Positions 10,846 to 20,962 of a stretch of 64,000 bases of DNA are shown piece after piece. Location of the stretch: the NCBI GenBank assembly GCA_030762935.1, contig CM060883.1, forward strand, positions 49,215,001-49,279,000, read 5' to 3'. The DNA is from Hymenopus coronatus (taxonomy: Eukaryota; Arthropoda; Insecta; Mantodea; Hymenopodidae). The first letter of the stretch is position 1; every line of letters begins with the position of its first letter. The notes beneath the pieces were generated by a model that was given only the letters and a program-made list of their open reading frames with translations, was not told the origin of the DNA and ran no database searches. Position numbers and translations under genes: made by a program.

Positions 10846-11197
10846 AAAAAAAATCTCATGTGTTCCATTCACATAACTTTCTCTACATCTCTGTTGCAAA
10901 TTATTGTTAAAGAGCTTAGGTACCTATTCTTCTATCTATTCATTCTAATCGCGATAAAATTAGCAGAAATGGTCTTATTACTTGCTTCCTTGTAAGTAGC
11001 AGCAGGGAAATACGCTAAAGCAATATTTTAAAAGCTATTGATTGAAAGTCCTTCGTTTGTACGCCTAGGAGTCGACAAATTCCCAAATGAGAAAGGTTAA
11101 GTATTTTAAATCTGAAACCAATAACAAGGAATACCCCAGAAATATATATTGACAAATTATGTATTTTAACGAGATCTTCAAGTCTTTGGTGAAATAA
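10846..11197 (+). repeat. Family H copy, 3' truncated
   Basis: The start end is intact (AAAAATCTCATGTG). The match stops in the central block near AGTCTTTGGTGAAATAAG, where a G-run and a mariner relic follow. Confidence 0.7.
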
Positions 11198-11213
11198 GGG
11201 GGGGGGGGGGGGA

Positions 11214-11542
11214 AACAAGTACTGGCGGATCGTTCTTCAACAAGACAATGCGAGCATTCACACATCTCGTCTAACAACCGACTATTTGAACACTCAAAAA
11301 AACGAATTGATGACTCATCCGTCGTACAGTCTTTATTTGGCACCCAATGACTTCTTTTTATTACCGAACATCAACAATAAAATGCGCGGACAACTATTTT
11401 CGTCCGCAGAGGAAGTCGCTGATGCGTCCAAAAACCATGTTTAGGAGGCGTCTCAAGCAGGTTGGACAAATCCTACGACAAATGTTTCGAACGCATGCAC
11501 GAGTATATTGATAATACAGGAGAATATTTCGAGAAGCAATAA
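11214..11542 (+). pseudogene. Mariner transposase relic, C-terminal part
   Basis: Plus-frame translation gives QQDNASIHTS, a HPSYS segment, LAPNDFF and MRGQLFSS. After a stop (near 11440) and a frame change it gives KCFERM and GEYFEKQ followed by TAA at 11540-11542. These are the second-D, third-D and C-terminal signatures of mariner transposases. The spacing from the D of QDNA to the D of APND is 34 residues, as in the DD34D triad, and both are retained. The first D and the N-terminal DNA-binding part are absent. The usual SPD before LAP is changed to SLY. A family H truncation lies upstream and a complete family H copy starts 14 bp downstream. No inverted repeats are recognisable. Confidence 0.75.
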
Positions 11543-11555
11543 CGCAATTTTTTAT

Positions 11556-12404
11556 AAAAAATCTGATGTGTACCATTCACATGACTTTCTCTATATCCCT
11601 GCAACAAATTATTCTTAAAAAGCTTATGTTTCTATTTACTTCATGCAATCTAGAAAAATTAGCAGAAAAGAAATAAGGGAGTAGCATAGCTTAAAGCCAT
11701 AGTCAAAAGCTGGTTACTATGTGACTGAAGATCCTTTGTTTGTATGGACATGAGTTGACAAATTCCTGTATGAGAAAAGTTAAGATTTTCGACCCTGAAA
11801 ACAAAAACAAGGAATATCTCAAAAACGACCAACTCCAAGAAAAAAATGTATGCAACATAAATTGTGTGATTTAATGTGCTCTACATGTTTTGTGTGGTAA
11901 GTTTTTGTCTATCTCTTACGGTTTAGCAGTTATACAACATTCCGGAAAATTCACTCAGAATAAAGTAGCCTTCAGAGGCTATTCCCAGAAAATTAAAAAT
12001 ATACATTTTATTTGTCGGGTAAATATCTTTAATATACGATATTTTAATCAAAATCGTTAGAGCCATTTTTTAGAAAATCAAACTTTTCAAAAAAAGTTCC
12101 ATGTAAAGGTTACTTTGGGGTGGGGGGATTTTTCTTAAAATCTTCCTATCGCATTCCTGGAAGATACTAAACTGAAATACCAAGTTTGGTATTTTACCGA
12201 CTTTTCGTTTTTAAGTTATCGTGTTCACAGACAAACGGACACACACACACGTGCGCGCGGACCTTTTTCTGAAAATATTTTTTTTTTAGATAAAGGGGAT
12301 TCTAAAACATATATTTCCGGTGAAATCTCGGTATCGAATTTTTTGGTGGAATGCAATACCTTCTCTATACACTATGTACATAGTTTGTATAGAGAAAGTA
12401 AAAA
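11556..12404 (+). mobile_element. Family H copy, complete
   Basis: Has the start AAAAAATCTGATGTG, a CA tract near 12238-12250 passing into GTGCGCGCGG, the hairpin near 12363-12395 (one stem arm mutated to TAGTTTGTAT), and the end AAGTAAAAA. An internal deletion in the 5' third removes the conserved segment between GCAGAAA and AAATAAGGGAG. Confidence 0.85.
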
Positions 12405-12454
12405 TTAAGTGTTTTTATTATTATGCTATATATAGCATATGTATATTTTGGTCA

Positions 12455-12750
12455 TATAACTATAATATTTCGAATTTTAGTCAAAATCGTTAAGAGTTAG
12501 TATGGGAAATTACAAGATATATAACTCTTCCAGGTAAAGGGTAGTTTGGTACTCATCCGACTTTTCACTTTGAGTTTGCTTTACACAGACGTAAACAAGC
12601 GCGAGCGCGGACCTTTTTTTTTTAAATTTCTTTGTCTGTATTCAGGGGGCCTGTAAACATCTAATTCCAACAAACTCACGGTATAAAATTTTGGGTGGCA
12701 TGTAATACTTCCTCTGCCTAGTAATGTATGTAGTAGACAAGTAATAAACT
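12455..12750 (+). repeat. Diverged family H 3' half
   Basis: Matches from the TTTTAGTCAAAATCG block through GGGTAGTTTGG and the pre-hairpin region. The hairpin is degraded (CTAGTAATGTATGTAGTAG). It appears to be an older subfamily, abutting the previous copy. Confidence 0.55.
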
Positions 12751-12829
12751 TTGAAAGAATAGTTTGTAGAAGATATGTAAAAACAAGCGGTAGTATGCAT
12801 AGAAAGTCATGTGAATGTAAAACCTATAA

Positions 12830-14080
12830 TTTTTACTTTCTCTAGCTCTTATATACAATGTACATAGTGGATAGAGAAGGTATTGTATGCCACTCAAAAA
12901 TTCAATGTTGAGATTTCTCCGTAAACACTTGATGTCCCCTGACACCGAAAAATCACTTTTAGAAAAAAACCCGTGTGTGCATGTGTGAGTCTATGTCTGT
13001 GGGCAGCATATGTCAAAAACGAAAATAACTGTTAAACACCAAACTGAATATTTATCTTTAGTATCTTCCAAGGATGCGACACGAAGATTTTCAAGAACCC
13101 CCCCCCCCACCACAAACTACCCAATACATGGACATTTTTTTTGAAAATGGCTCTAACGATTTCGATTAAAATGTCGTATACCGTAATACATCACAAATAA
13201 AATTATATTTTGAATTTTCTGGGAATACCTCTGAGGACATCTTTTTATTCTGGTTGAGTTTTGCATAACGGTTAAACCATAACACATAGACAAAAATTGA
13301 TTACACAAATAAACTTATTCCTCGATAAAGTACATAATTTATACCATATATGTTTTTATGTAGAGCTGACCGTTTCTGAGATATTCCTTGTTATTTGTTT
13401 CAATTTTGAACTACTTATACTTTTCTCAAACGGGAAGTAATGTTTCGTTTCATCTCTCTTGTTATACTGCAGGCCATGCAAAGCGAACCGAACTTCAATT
13501 GTTCCCTAGTACCAGCTTTTAAAATATTTGACTATCGATTTGGCCTAGTGTATTTCCTTGTGGCCGTTGTGCTTACAAGGAAGCAATAATAAGATTTCTG
13601 CTAATGTTATTTTAATTGCGTTTTCACACAATTTTTCAGTCTGACTCTACCTATCCAGCTCCTGTCCTACATAAGGCCTGTATGAAAAAACAATTAAATA
13701 ACACTAAAATTAAAATAACAATAATTGATCATAATACTATGAAGCCGGGACTCAAAGTACTTAGGATATAGTAAGTCGCCATTGGGGTACGTCATCTCAA
13801 AATAATTTGAGATCACCTTGTGGTTTAGCGGGATACATGCAGGTCAGTTGAGAAATTTAATGCCGTGCCGGCGTTTTACCATGGTACCAACCGGCTAGAG
13901 ACGGGAGGTTCGTGGTTCAAATTCCGGCTAGGCATTGAGTTTTTCAATCTGACTCTTACCTATTCAATTTATGTCATTGTATAACTTGATTAGCATGTCG
14001 TAATAAAAGAATAATCTTTTATAAGAAAAGTTGTTGGGTAACAGCTACAGAAAGTCGTATGAATGGGACAAATCAGATTT
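12830..14080 (-). mobile_element. Family H copy interrupted by SINE-4
   Basis: The hairpin end is at 12830-12885 and the start end at about 14050-14080 (plus strand: CGTATGAATGGG and AATCAGATTTTT). Body similarity stops near 13615 and resumes near 13987 (GATTAGCATG), so the 370 bp between them were inserted later. Confidence 0.75.
13615..13986 (+). repeat. SINE-4, tRNA-like composite repeat nested in family H
   Basis: Contains the tRNA-like box B GGTTCAAATTCCGGC near 13914-13928. The motif TTTTTCARTCTGACTCT occurs both near its left end (13632) and right end (13940) in direct orientation. Internal marks are CCTGTCCTACA, TACTATGAA and CATCTCAAAATAATTTGAG. The second locus at 59.3-59.7 kb confirms that it is a dispersed unit. 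Confidence 0.6.
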
Positions 14081-14958
14081 TTACTTTCTCTATACGCACT
14101 ATGTACATAGTATATGAAGAAAGTATTGTTTTGCACCCAAAATTCCATACCGATATTTCATTGACGATATGTTTTGAGACCCCCTGATTACAAAAAAAAA
14201 GAATTTTTAAAAAAAAAAATGTCAACGGCGCGCGTGTGGGGAGGGGGAGAAGGCAGCATAGCTCAAAAAACGAAAAGACCGTTGAATACCAAACTTGGTA
14301 TTTAAGTTTGGTATTTTCCAAGGATGCGACACGAAGCTTTTCAAGAAAATTTCCACACCCCCAACTACCCTTTACATAAAACTTTTTTCGAAAATTTTGA
14401 TTTTCTTACAAATGGCGCTAACGATTTTGATTAAAATATCGTATATTAAAGATATTTACCAGACAAATAAGATGTATATCTTGAATTTTCTGGAAATAGC
14501 CTCTGAAGACTACTTTATTCTGGGTCAATTTTATGGAATTTTGCATAACTGCTAAACCGCAAGAGATGAACAAAAACTTAACACACAAAAAATGTAGAAC
14601 AAGTTAAAATATACAATCTATGTAATATACATGCTTTTCGTGGAGTTGATCATTTTTTAGATATTCCTTGTTTTTGTTTTCAATTTTGAAAAACTTATAC
14701 TTTTCTCATATAGAAATTTGTCAACTTCTGTCCATACAAACAAAGAAACTTCAGTCACATAGCATCCAGCTTTTGAGTATCACTTTAACCTATGGTACTC
14801 CCTTATTTCGCTTCTACTTACAAGGAAGCAAGTAATAAGACTTATTTCTGCTAATTTATTCTCGATTAGCATGAAGTAAATAGAAACATAAGCTTTTTAA
14901 CAATAATTTGTTACAGAGATGTAGAGAAAGTCATGTGAATGGAACACATAAGATTTTT
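14077..14958 (-). mobile_element. Family H copy, head-to-tail with its neighbour
   Basis: Its hairpin end shares the T-run of the previous copy's start end (AATCAGATTTTTACTTTCTC). The GT tract is replaced by a G-rich piece (GCGCGCGTGTGGGG near 14228). The start end is at about 14935-14958. Confidence 0.85.
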
Positions 14959-15375
14959 GGAACATGTTATTGCCAAGGCACCTTAAATCACATCTGATCT
15001 CCATTTATCTCGAGATATTTACAAAACAAGAAGCAGGCATATGGTATGCAATATAGAGAATGCCCTGACTGCACTGTAGCGTGTAATCTACCTTAACAGC
15101 TGACGGCACATGTTCGCTCCCAGCACATAAACATAGCAACACATGATATTAATGTTAGCATGTTGTGCTGACGAACAAAACACGACGTAATGATCACAGA
15201 GATTTGGTCGACATCCAAACAGTGCCGAAACCTTTACATCTAACTTTACTTTTCAATTCATTTCCTGTTAAACACGTTATATACTGCATTGAAATGCAAT
15301 CAATTACAAAACACGTACACGAGGAACGAATTATATTGTTGTATGCTTTATTTTACTGACTCAATGGCATACTCA
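14959..15375. other. No recognisable feature
   Basis: Non-repetitive within the window, A+T-rich, with two short overlapping ORFs lacking motifs. Confidence 0.4.
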
Positions 15376-15379
15376 ATAA

Positions 15380-16193
15380 GTACGTACTATGTACATAGTG
15401 TACAGAGAATGTATTGCTTTTACGCCAAAAAATTCGATACCGAGAGTTCACCGGAAATATACGTTTTAGGGTCCCCTGTATATAAAAAAAAAGTATTTTC
15501 AGAAAAAAGGTCCGTGTGTGTATGTGTGTGTGTGTCTGTGAACACGACAACTCAAAAACGAAAAGTCTGTAAAATACCAAACTTGGTATTTAAGTTTAGT
15601 ACCTTCCAGGGATGCGACATGAATATTTTGAGAAAACCACCCCACCCCAAACTACCCTTTACAAGGAAAAACAATCGAAAATGTTGACTAAAATCTATTA
15701 TATTTAAGATATTTATATGACAAATAAAATGCATGTCTTCAGTTTTCTGGGAATAGCTTCCAAAGACATGTTTATTCAGGATGAATTTTGCGTAAGTTTG
15801 CATAACTGGTAAACCGTAAGATACAGACAAAAACCTACCACACATAAAAATTAGAGCTCACTAAAACACTCAATTTATGTTGTATACATTTTTTTCATGG
15901 AGTTGACCATGTTTGAGATATTCCTTATTATTAGTTTTTCTCATACGCCAATTTGTGAATTCCTATCCATACAAAGGAACTTCAATCACATAACAACCAG
16001 CTTTTAAAAGATTTGACTATCAGTTTAGCCTAGTTTATTTCCTTATTTCCCTTCTACTTACAAGGAAGCAGGTCATAAGACTCTTACTGCCTATTTTTTC
16101 TCCATAGAAAAGTAAAGAGAAGAATAAGATTTTAAATACTAATTTGTTTCAGAGAAGTAGAGAAAGTCATGTGAATGGAACACATCAGATATT
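15380..16193 (-). mobile_element. Family H copy, nearly complete
   Basis: The hairpin core ACTATGTACATAGT is at about 15388-15401, but the outermost TTTTTACTTTCTCT is missing, so the hairpin end is slightly truncated. The start end is near 16165-16193. Confidence 0.8.
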
Positions 16194-16199
16194 TTGCGT

Positions 16200-16480
16200 A
16201 ACAGGTATAAATATTGGCCGAGTGGTTAGAATGTTCGCCTCTAATCTGGGAGGCTCGGGTTCGATCCCTAGGGTTCTCCACCAATAGTGCCATAGTTGTA
16301 TTTCCTTTCATCCCTTTCCTCGTTTTCATACCAGGAATCGAGCTGATCACCCATCCTGGCTGCCTTCTCTGAATCAGAGCTGTGCTCAATAGGTGTCCGT
16401 CTCCAGGCGCGGGCTTTTAAGCCCAGGAGGTATACGTCTACAGACGAGGAGGATAAACAGGAAAAGAAGAAGAGGTTATA
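16200..16480 (+). repeat. SINE-5, tRNA-Ser/Leu-like head
   Basis: The head reads GGCCGAGTGGTTAGAATG, then a loop and box B GGTTCGATCCC at 16258-16268, as in a long-variable-arm tRNA. The body ends in a purine-rich tail (GAGGAGGATAAACAGGAAAAG). It lies 6 bp downstream of a family H copy. Confidence 0.65.
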
Positions 16481-16589
16481 AATACTCTTTATATTTTGTC
16501 ATGAGTGGTATACAAGCGACGTTTTAGACAATCCTAGCAATATAAATATACATTAAATATCGCGTCACTACTAAGGACTTCACTTCTGG

Positions 16590-16680
16590 TCATATACACT
16601 ATTTACATAGTAGTGCAGAGAGAATAAAAATAATTTTAGGATAAAGGAGTGGCGTGGTGTGGTACACGCGCGCTAGGGTG

Positions 16681-16749
<69 letters not shown>

Positions 16750-17078
16750 TAATATCATAACTCAAAAACGTAAAGTCGGATATATACTTGATATTTAAGT
16801 CATGTATATTCCAAGGCTGCGAAACCAAAATTTTCAACACAATTTCCCCTACCTCAATGGCCTTTTACATGGAACATGTTTTTGAAATGGTTGATTTTAT
16901 CAAAAATGGCTGCAAGAATTCTTATTAAAACACCATATGTTTAAGATATTTTTATTAAAATGAAATGTATAATCTTGAATTTTCTGGGAATATCTTCTGA
17001 AGTTCTCTTTATTCTGGATGACTTTGCATAAACGTGGATATCGTCAAAACTGTAATTTATGTCAAATACTTTTTTCTG
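16590..17078 (-). repeat. Family H copy, start half missing
   Basis: Begins with a degraded hairpin (ACTATTTACATAGT), contains the longest GT tract of the window (16684-16735, then CG repeats), and stops near GTCAAATAC, where the next copy begins. Confidence 0.75.
16684..16744. repeat. GT microsatellite with CG end
   Basis: About 26 GT units followed by GCGCGCGCG, at the fixed microsatellite position of family H. Confidence 0.95.
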
Positions 17079-17955
17079 TATTTTTACTTTCTCTAGCCCC
17101 GTATGTACAATGTACATAGGGATTGAGAAGTTTTGTAATCCACCCAAACATTAGATGTCGAGATTTCACCGGAAATACATGTTTTAGGACCCCCTGAATC
17201 CAAAAATAGCATTTCCAGAAAAAGGTCCGTGTGTCTGTGAACACCATAACTCAAAAACGAAAAGTAGCTAAACTACCAAACTTGGTATTTAAGTTCAGTA
17301 TCTTCCAGGGATGCGACAGGAAGATTTTGAGAAAAATCCCCCCCAAACTACCCTTTACATGGAACTTTTTTCGAAAATTTTGATTTTCTTAAAAATGGCT
17401 CTTAACGATTTTGATTAAAATATCGTATATTAAAGATATTTACCTGACTAATAAAATGTATATCTTGAATTTTCTGGGAATAGCTTCTATGACCTGTTTA
17501 TTTTGGATGAATTTTGCTTAATTTGGCATAACTAGTAAACCGAATGAGATAGACAAAAACTTACTGTACAAAAAATGTAGGCCTTGTTAAAATACACAAC
17601 TTACGTCAGATACATCTTTTTTCGTGGAGCTTACAGTTTTCGAGATATTCATTGGTATTAGTTTCATTGTGAAGTACTAATACTTTTCTCAGACGAGTGT
17701 CCGTTTTTCTTTTGTTCTACTCCTGGCCAAGAAAAGAAGCGATTTGTAACGACAGTCGCATAAAGACAGCTTTTAAAACATTTAACTATCGATTTAGCCT
17801 AGTGTATTCCCTTATTGTCTCCCTACTTATAACGAACTAAGTAATAAGAACATTGTGCTGAATACCTCGATTAGCAAAGTGCAGAAAGAAGAATAATCTT
17901 ATGTAAGAAGTTTGTAGAACGGCTAGAGAAAGTCATGTGAGTGTAACACATATTT
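17079..17955 (-). mobile_element. Family H copy, nearly complete
   Basis: The hairpin end TATTTTTACTTTCTCTAG is followed by a diverged core (GTATGTACAATGTACATAGG). There is no GT tract, only CCGTGTGTCTGTG. The start end is near 17920-17955. Confidence 0.8.
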
Positions 17956-17956
17956 T

Positions 17957-18299
17957 TTTTTAACTTAATCATTTCCGAAGTATTCATTTTTATTTGTTTC
18001 AATTTTCCCATACTTATAATTTTCTCAAATAGGAAGTCCTTATTCCTTTTTCTTTCTACTAGCAAAGACAACGGAATTTTAAAGTAATCACATAGAGACT
18101 AGCTCTTTGAAGATTTGACCATCACATAAGCCCACTGTATTACCTTAACCCCATTGAATCTACAAGGAAATGTGTAATAAAAATATTTCTGCAGATGTTT
18201 ATCTCGATTAACGTAAAGTAGATTGAAGAAAAAGCTGTTATAAAGATAGGTTTGCTAAAGAATGAGTACAGAAGGTCATGTGAATGTATATAAGATTTT
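17957..18299 (-). repeat. Family H copy, start half only
   Basis: Abuts the previous copy. It begins in the central block (TCATTTCCGAAGTATTC) and ends in a degraded start end (GGTCATGTGAATG). Confidence 0.65.
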
Positions 18300-18760
18300 A
18301 TGGACTTTTGCTCCAAAGAGAAAAGGCCAGAAATAGAAAGCTGTTGGTAGGTACCAAACATTTAGCATCAATGTTCTCAAGCTCATTGGAAGGTGTTGAC
18401 TATGCTCAAGGTACATATTATGATGACCGAACGTTTTCTTCCTCTGGGTCAACGACTCGCAAGTAGACGAAGTTTCGCCAGTCGAGTAAACATTTCAGCC
18501 ATGTTGGCCCCAAGTTTTTTTGTTGTTTTTTTTTTCTCCCAGTTCTGCGACATGTTATTGGATACTTGCCTCACGTGTTTTCTTGCATAATTTTATTAGT
18601 TCCACAGGTTCTTATTACCCAACAACTTTTTGTACTTACAGAAGGTTCACATTTAGTCAAATTATAGCACTACTGAATGTTTACCTCACGAGCGAAAATA
18701 ACTCACTAATGTATACGAGTAGCATAACAAAATTACACACGAGCTGAAGAAAATGTTAAT
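18300..18760. other. No recognisable feature
   Basis: Three short overlapping plus ORFs without motifs and a T-run near 18521-18535. Nothing is assignable. Confidence 0.4.
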
Positions 18761-18970
18761 AAAAAAAATCTGATGTGTACCATTCACATGACTTTCTCTA
18801 CATCTCTGCAACAAATTATTGTTAAAAAGATTATGCTTCTATTTACTTCCTGCTACTCGAGAACAAATTAGCAAAAATAGTCTTATTACTGTTTCCTTGT
18901 AAGTAGAAGCGAAATAAGGGAGTACTATAGGTTAAAGTGATAATCAAAAGCTGGTTGCTATGTGACTGAA
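18761..18970 (+). repeat. Family H copy, first 210 bp only
   Basis: A well-conserved start end, cut after GGTTGCTATGTGACTGAA, where a SINE-1 fragment follows. Confidence 0.8.
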
Positions 18971-18972
18971 TA

Positions 18973-19078
18973 TTTCAAGTTTTCTCTTATCCTGAGAAGA
19001 CGAATGTCGAGTAACCTTAAGTTTTATGTATCCCGAGAGCATTTCATCGATTTCATTCATCGTCTGATATAAATTCAC
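18973..19078 (+). repeat. SINE-1 3' fragment
   Basis: Starts at CTTATCCTGAGAAGACGAAT and ends at CATCGTCTGATAT. The head and the last 30 bp are missing. Confidence 0.65.
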
Positions 19079-19109
19079 CGTGCGTGATCTACTGTTTATT
19101 GTGCTGTCA

Positions 19110-19300
19110 CGTCCTCCATTTTACCGGATCTGACTCCTAGCGACTTTACCACATTCGATTCAATAAGAGGTCTGAGGGGGGGGGGGGGGTAAAAGGTTCA
19201 TCACCAATGACGAACAATATACAGTTGTCCATCAGTAGCGGCGGGATACCCCCCCAAAGAATTGTTTATTATGCAATTACGGAAGCTGTCAGAACGATGA
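19110..19300 (+). pseudogene. Second mariner/Tc1-type transposase relic
   Basis: One frame reads LPDLTPSDFTTFDSIRGL near 19128-19182. This is the third-catalytic-D region (PDLTPSDF) of an IS630-Tc1-mariner transposase. After a G-run (near 19175-19190) another frame reads RFITNDEQ. It is too short and broken to assign a subfamily, but it differs from the relic at 11.2 kb. Confidence 0.5.
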
Positions 19301-19304
19301 CGAT

Positions 19305-19478
19305 GAACTTGAAATATCAAGTTTGGTAATTAACCGACTTTTGTTTTTGAGTTATGTTGTTAACACACACATACATATTTTCCTAATTGTGCTATTAAGG
19401 AGTCCTCAAAACATGAATTTCCTATATCGCTTTCGAGTTTTTGGGTGGCATTGCAATAACGTACTTGGCAGAGAAAAC
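19305..19478 (+). repeat. Diverged family H 3' fragment
   Basis: Runs from AATATCAAGTTTGGTAATTAACC to the pre-hairpin region, with the hairpin degraded. Confidence 0.55.
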
Positions 19479-19541
19479 AAAAAGTGTTTCATTCATCGCC
19501 TGATATGATCAGTCAGGTTAGGGATCGTTAAGCTACAAAAA
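19479..19541 (+). repeat. SINE-1 3' tail fragment
   Basis: TTCATTCATCGCCTGATATG, then CAGTCAGG and GATCGTTAAGCTAC plus an A-rich tail. With the fragment at 18973-19078 it may be one SINE split by the intervening 400 bp. Confidence 0.55.
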
Positions 19542-19703
19542 GAAAAATAATAAATAAATAAATAAAATAAAAATAAAATTCTACCATAATTTTATGGTAT
19601 CTCTCCGTGAATAAAACTATTACGAAAACCGTATGAATTATTTAACTCATTAAAATTTAATTCAAAATCTTCTCGGGCTTCTAGCCAGGTAAAAACTTGG
19701 CTT

Positions 19704-19744
19704 GACACCAACGTTTCGAAGAAGTGCATCTTCCTCGTCTTCAG
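19704..19744 (-). ncRNA. Hammerhead-ribozyme-like motif (candidate)
   Basis: On the minus strand: CTGAAGA (19738-19744), one extra C, a 7-bp stem GAGGAAG/CTTCTTC (one G-U pair) with loop ATGCA, GAAAC (19713-19717), and a GTC triplet at 19704-19706. Known hammerheads in Penelope-like elements have CUGANGA, stem II, GAAA and a short stem III before UH. Here the extra C and lack of an evident stem I make self-cleavage doubtful. Confidence 0.35.
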
Positions 19745-19868
19745 GGTGAACTGATGGTTTGAGCTTGCGGAGACTCTTATTTATAAGAGCTGGGATGAAG
19801 CTAACATCTGATTGGTTCGCGTGATATTATGGCCTGGTATTTAAGATGACTGAGACAAGCGGCTGGCC

Positions 19869-19920
19869 AAGGTAAGCAGCATCGGGCCTGGTCCCTCTCT
19901 GGGTGGGTGACCACTCAGGT
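19869..19920 (+). ncRNA. 5S-rRNA-like segment (pseudogene or SINE3 promoter)
   Basis: Contains AAGGTAAGCAGCATCGGGCC and GGTGGGTGACCACTCAGG. These resemble the internal pol III promoter half of metazoan 5S rRNA (box A, intermediate element and box C region). The 5' third of 5S rRNA is absent, so this is not a functional rRNA gene. Confidence 0.5.
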
Positions 19921-20168
19921 AGGTAAGCCAGCCCGCACCGGCTGCACAGAGGGAAACACCCTGCCCACATTACTTCGACACAGACAAAAACGCTTGCACA
20001 AGACTACATCTTTTATATCACACGGGTAAATCCGCGAGAAAAGCGGATAGGTACCGTGGTGATTTGCCCCCGCCCGAGTACACTCGGGCGACTAGTTCCT
20101 GCTCCTGACTCCTGACATGGGCACATGAGTTTTTACCTGGCTAGAAGCCGGAGAAGATTTTGAATTAA

Positions 20169-20709
20169 TACGTCGCCAGGAAAGCTTCAGTTCTTATTTC
20201 ATTAAATTTTGTTTAATATTGAAACATTTGGATATACTCATGTAACCTATCTTTGTCGCTCACTTTTACTTTTGGCATGATTACACTAAAATAAGGTCTT
20301 TACCATACACATGACTGGAGAGCCAATTTTCTGAACTGAATTCCTAAAACTCTAAATTGGTAAATAATTTGAACAGCTTTCCTTCCTGTTAACTAGTAGG
20401 TCTTATTTGTACTAATACACATTAGAAAGACACAAAATTGGAAGGCATATGCGTAAGAATGGCCTAACCCTACAAAAAAAAAAAAACATGATCAGTGTAT
20501 GCGTCTCTTGTTTGGGACAAATAATGATTTATGGATGATCTAACGCAAAAACAAAACGATTTTATTTCTTACAATCATGTGACCTTACCACCTAAGTACG
20601 AAAATACTGTTCAATTAAGCTCCTCTAATTTTTAATGAATATAATGTTTCATCTGTGACTGGTAAAGGTTCATAAAGAAGAGCCAGTTTGGCTTCCCTAA
20701 TTTTGACTG
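20169..20709. other. No recognisable feature; pre-insertion flank of the retrotransposon
   Basis: A+T-rich with no ORF or repeat match inside the window. It ends at the 14-bp target-site duplication. Confidence 0.4.
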
Positions 20710-20723
20710 AGGTCTGACTTAGA
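20710..20723. repeat. Target-site duplication, copy 1
   Basis: AGGTCTGACTTAGA, identical to 26591-26604. It flanks the 3' end of the minus-strand retrotransposon. Confidence 0.85.
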
Positions 20724-20743
20724 TGATGATGATAATGATGTTT
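20724..20743 (-). repeat. 3' tail of the retrotransposon, ATC-rich
   Basis: The minus strand reads AAACATCATTATCATCATCA and then joins the duplication. Short tandem 3' tails instead of poly(A) are usual in the I superfamily. Confidence 0.7.
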
Positions 20744-20778
20744 AAGGGCGCTCAACTGCCGAGGTCATAAGCGCCCTT
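20744..20778 (-). promoter_or_regulatory. 3'-terminal stem-loop
   Basis: AAGGGCGCT (20744-20752) and AGCGCCCTT (20770-20778) form a perfect 9-bp stem around a 17-nt loop, directly before the tail. By analogy with other non-LTR elements it is a likely recognition site of the reverse transcriptase on its own RNA. That role is inferred. Confidence 0.65.
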
Positions 20779-20962
20779 ATGATTAAAACTTGACAATAGG
20801 CAGTAAGAAAATACCAAACAAAAGGGTAAACACAAGTAAAAGAGCTGACACAGTTGAAACGGAAGTAACAGAACTGTCCAGCCCTCTAACCAGAGCTGGA
20901 TATAAAACTCCATCTAAAATCAACACATTAAAACCAAAAGAGTTTAAAAAACCGCTATCACA
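20779..20962 (-). other. 3' UTR of the retrotransposon
   Basis: Non-coding, between the TGA of ORF2 and the stem-loop. Confidence 0.7.

Larger units (their letters stand above)
19657..20168. mobile_element. 512-bp element with 40-bp terminal inverted repeats
   Basis: The left end 19657-19696 and right end 20129-20168 are inverted copies with one mismatch (TTCTAGCCAGGTAAAAAC in the left arm). The outermost TTAA on both sides may be part of the repeat or a TTAA duplication. Inside are a hammerhead-like motif (19704-19744, minus), a 5S-rRNA-like segment (19869-19920), and two hairpins on the right (TCCGC/GCGGA near 20033 and CCCGAGT/ACTCGGG near 20082). There is no ORF. Candidates are a SINE3-like (5S-derived) retroposon embedded in a TIR element or a rearranged Penelope-like terminus. 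The class is unresolved. Confidence 0.6.

Noticed and set aside
14073..14555. Recurring ORFs in family H (for example SVSNF and MYIVRIEKVK peptides)
   Set aside because: They appear in different frames with frequent stops, and the nucleotide blocks are conserved better than any frame. I treat family H as non-coding.
19869..19920. Functional 5S rRNA gene
   Set aside because: Only the promoter half is similar. The 5' part and the terminal stem are absent.
19657..20168. piggyBac-type element because of flanking TTAA
   Set aside because: The inverted repeats do not begin with the usual CC, no transposase-like sequence is present, and TTAA can occur by chance in A+T-rich DNA. Left unresolved.
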